From Spirodela intermedia (Eukaryota; Streptophyta; Magnoliopsida; Alismatales; Araceae), in contig LR746272.1 of the NCBI GenBank assembly GCA_902729315.2, positions 11,712,327 through 11,776,326 of the forward strand: a stretch of DNA of 64,000 bases, read 5' to 3'. Made by a program: the position numbers and the translations under genes. Positions 63,833 to 64,000 of this stretch are shown here, piece after piece (position 1 is the first letter of the stretch; each line of letters starts with the position of its first letter). Under the pieces are notes generated by a model that made no database searches, was not told the origin of the DNA, and worked only from the letters and a program-made list of their open reading frames with translations.

Positions 63833-64000
63833 CATGTTTAACAAGTAGTCAAGTGTAGATTTGCAGAAATTGTTGGACTTGCATTTAATTTGAAATTGGT
63901 TTATTCATTATTATTTATTGTTAATTTGCATTTCTACATCATCAGACACCACTGAAAAGCTTGGAACGGCTTCTAAGGGGAGATATTCGGAAGGTACTCG

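Larger units (their letters stand above)
59545..64000. other. Gene-poor AT-rich right end
   Basis: About 4.4 kb without a supported gene. It contains four GA/CT microsatellites (60414-60438, 60752-60778, 61411-61464, 63047-63087) and two copies of a diverged direct repeat (61679-61915 and 63591-63832). Short open frames are mainly microsatellite translations. Confidence 0.65.

Overview
The window is nuclear DNA from a flowering plant, most likely a monocot. It carries spliced plant genes with GT-AG introns, plant-only families (CC-type glutaredoxin, HOTHEAD-like oxidoreductase, ALE2-like receptor kinase, EXO70A, NHL, DUF4408/DUF761), GC-rich first exons in some genes (glutaredoxin, HOTHEAD-like, ZIP, NHL) beside AT-richer genes (EXO70A, MSI4), and abundant CT/GA microsatellites. 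One gene per roughly 5 kb suggests a fairly compact genome or a gene-rich arm. The species cannot be named from sequence alone.

Layout, left to right: CC-type glutaredoxin (+, 2520-2972); three-CCCH zinc-finger protein (+, 4035-7942, 6 exons); P4-ATPase lipid flippase (+, 9779-14578, 10 exons, 1220 aa); reticulocalbin-like six-EF-hand protein (-, 15232-18785, 6 exons); HOTHEAD-like GMC oxidoreductase (-, 19554-21802, 6 exons); ALE2-like receptor kinase (-, 24213-29351, 15 exons); ZIP metal transporter (+, about 32152-33813); MSI4/FVE-like WD40 histone-binding protein (+, 34355-41061, 15 exons); a degenerate tandem repeat (41454-41875); EXO70A-like exocyst subunit (+, 42361-50205, 12 exons); an unrecognised acidic protein (-, 50847-51368); glyoxylate/succinic semialdehyde reductase (-, 52061-55641, 12 exons); NHL/LEA_2 membrane protein (-, 56756-57544); DUF4408/DUF761 protein (+, 58894-59544). 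From 59.5 kb to the end there is no supported gene, but there is a diverged direct repeat.

Exon models were built by hand from splice signals plus recall of family sequence. Except for the ZIP gene, where only the 3' exons were placed with confidence, each joined model has a length divisible by three and no internal stop. There are no operons; the genes act in separate pathways (redox and transcription, lipid asymmetry, secretory calcium, cuticle and epidermis, metal uptake, chromatin, exocytosis, aldehyde detoxification). The one suggestive grouping is HOTHEAD-like next to ALE2-like, since both family namesakes act in epidermal surface formation. The most unusual structure is the kinase gene, whose first 13 introns are all phase 1 and whose extracellular region is built from nine small, symmetric, proline-rich exons. 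I saw no CRISPR, bacterial element, tRNA, rRNA or clear complete transposon.
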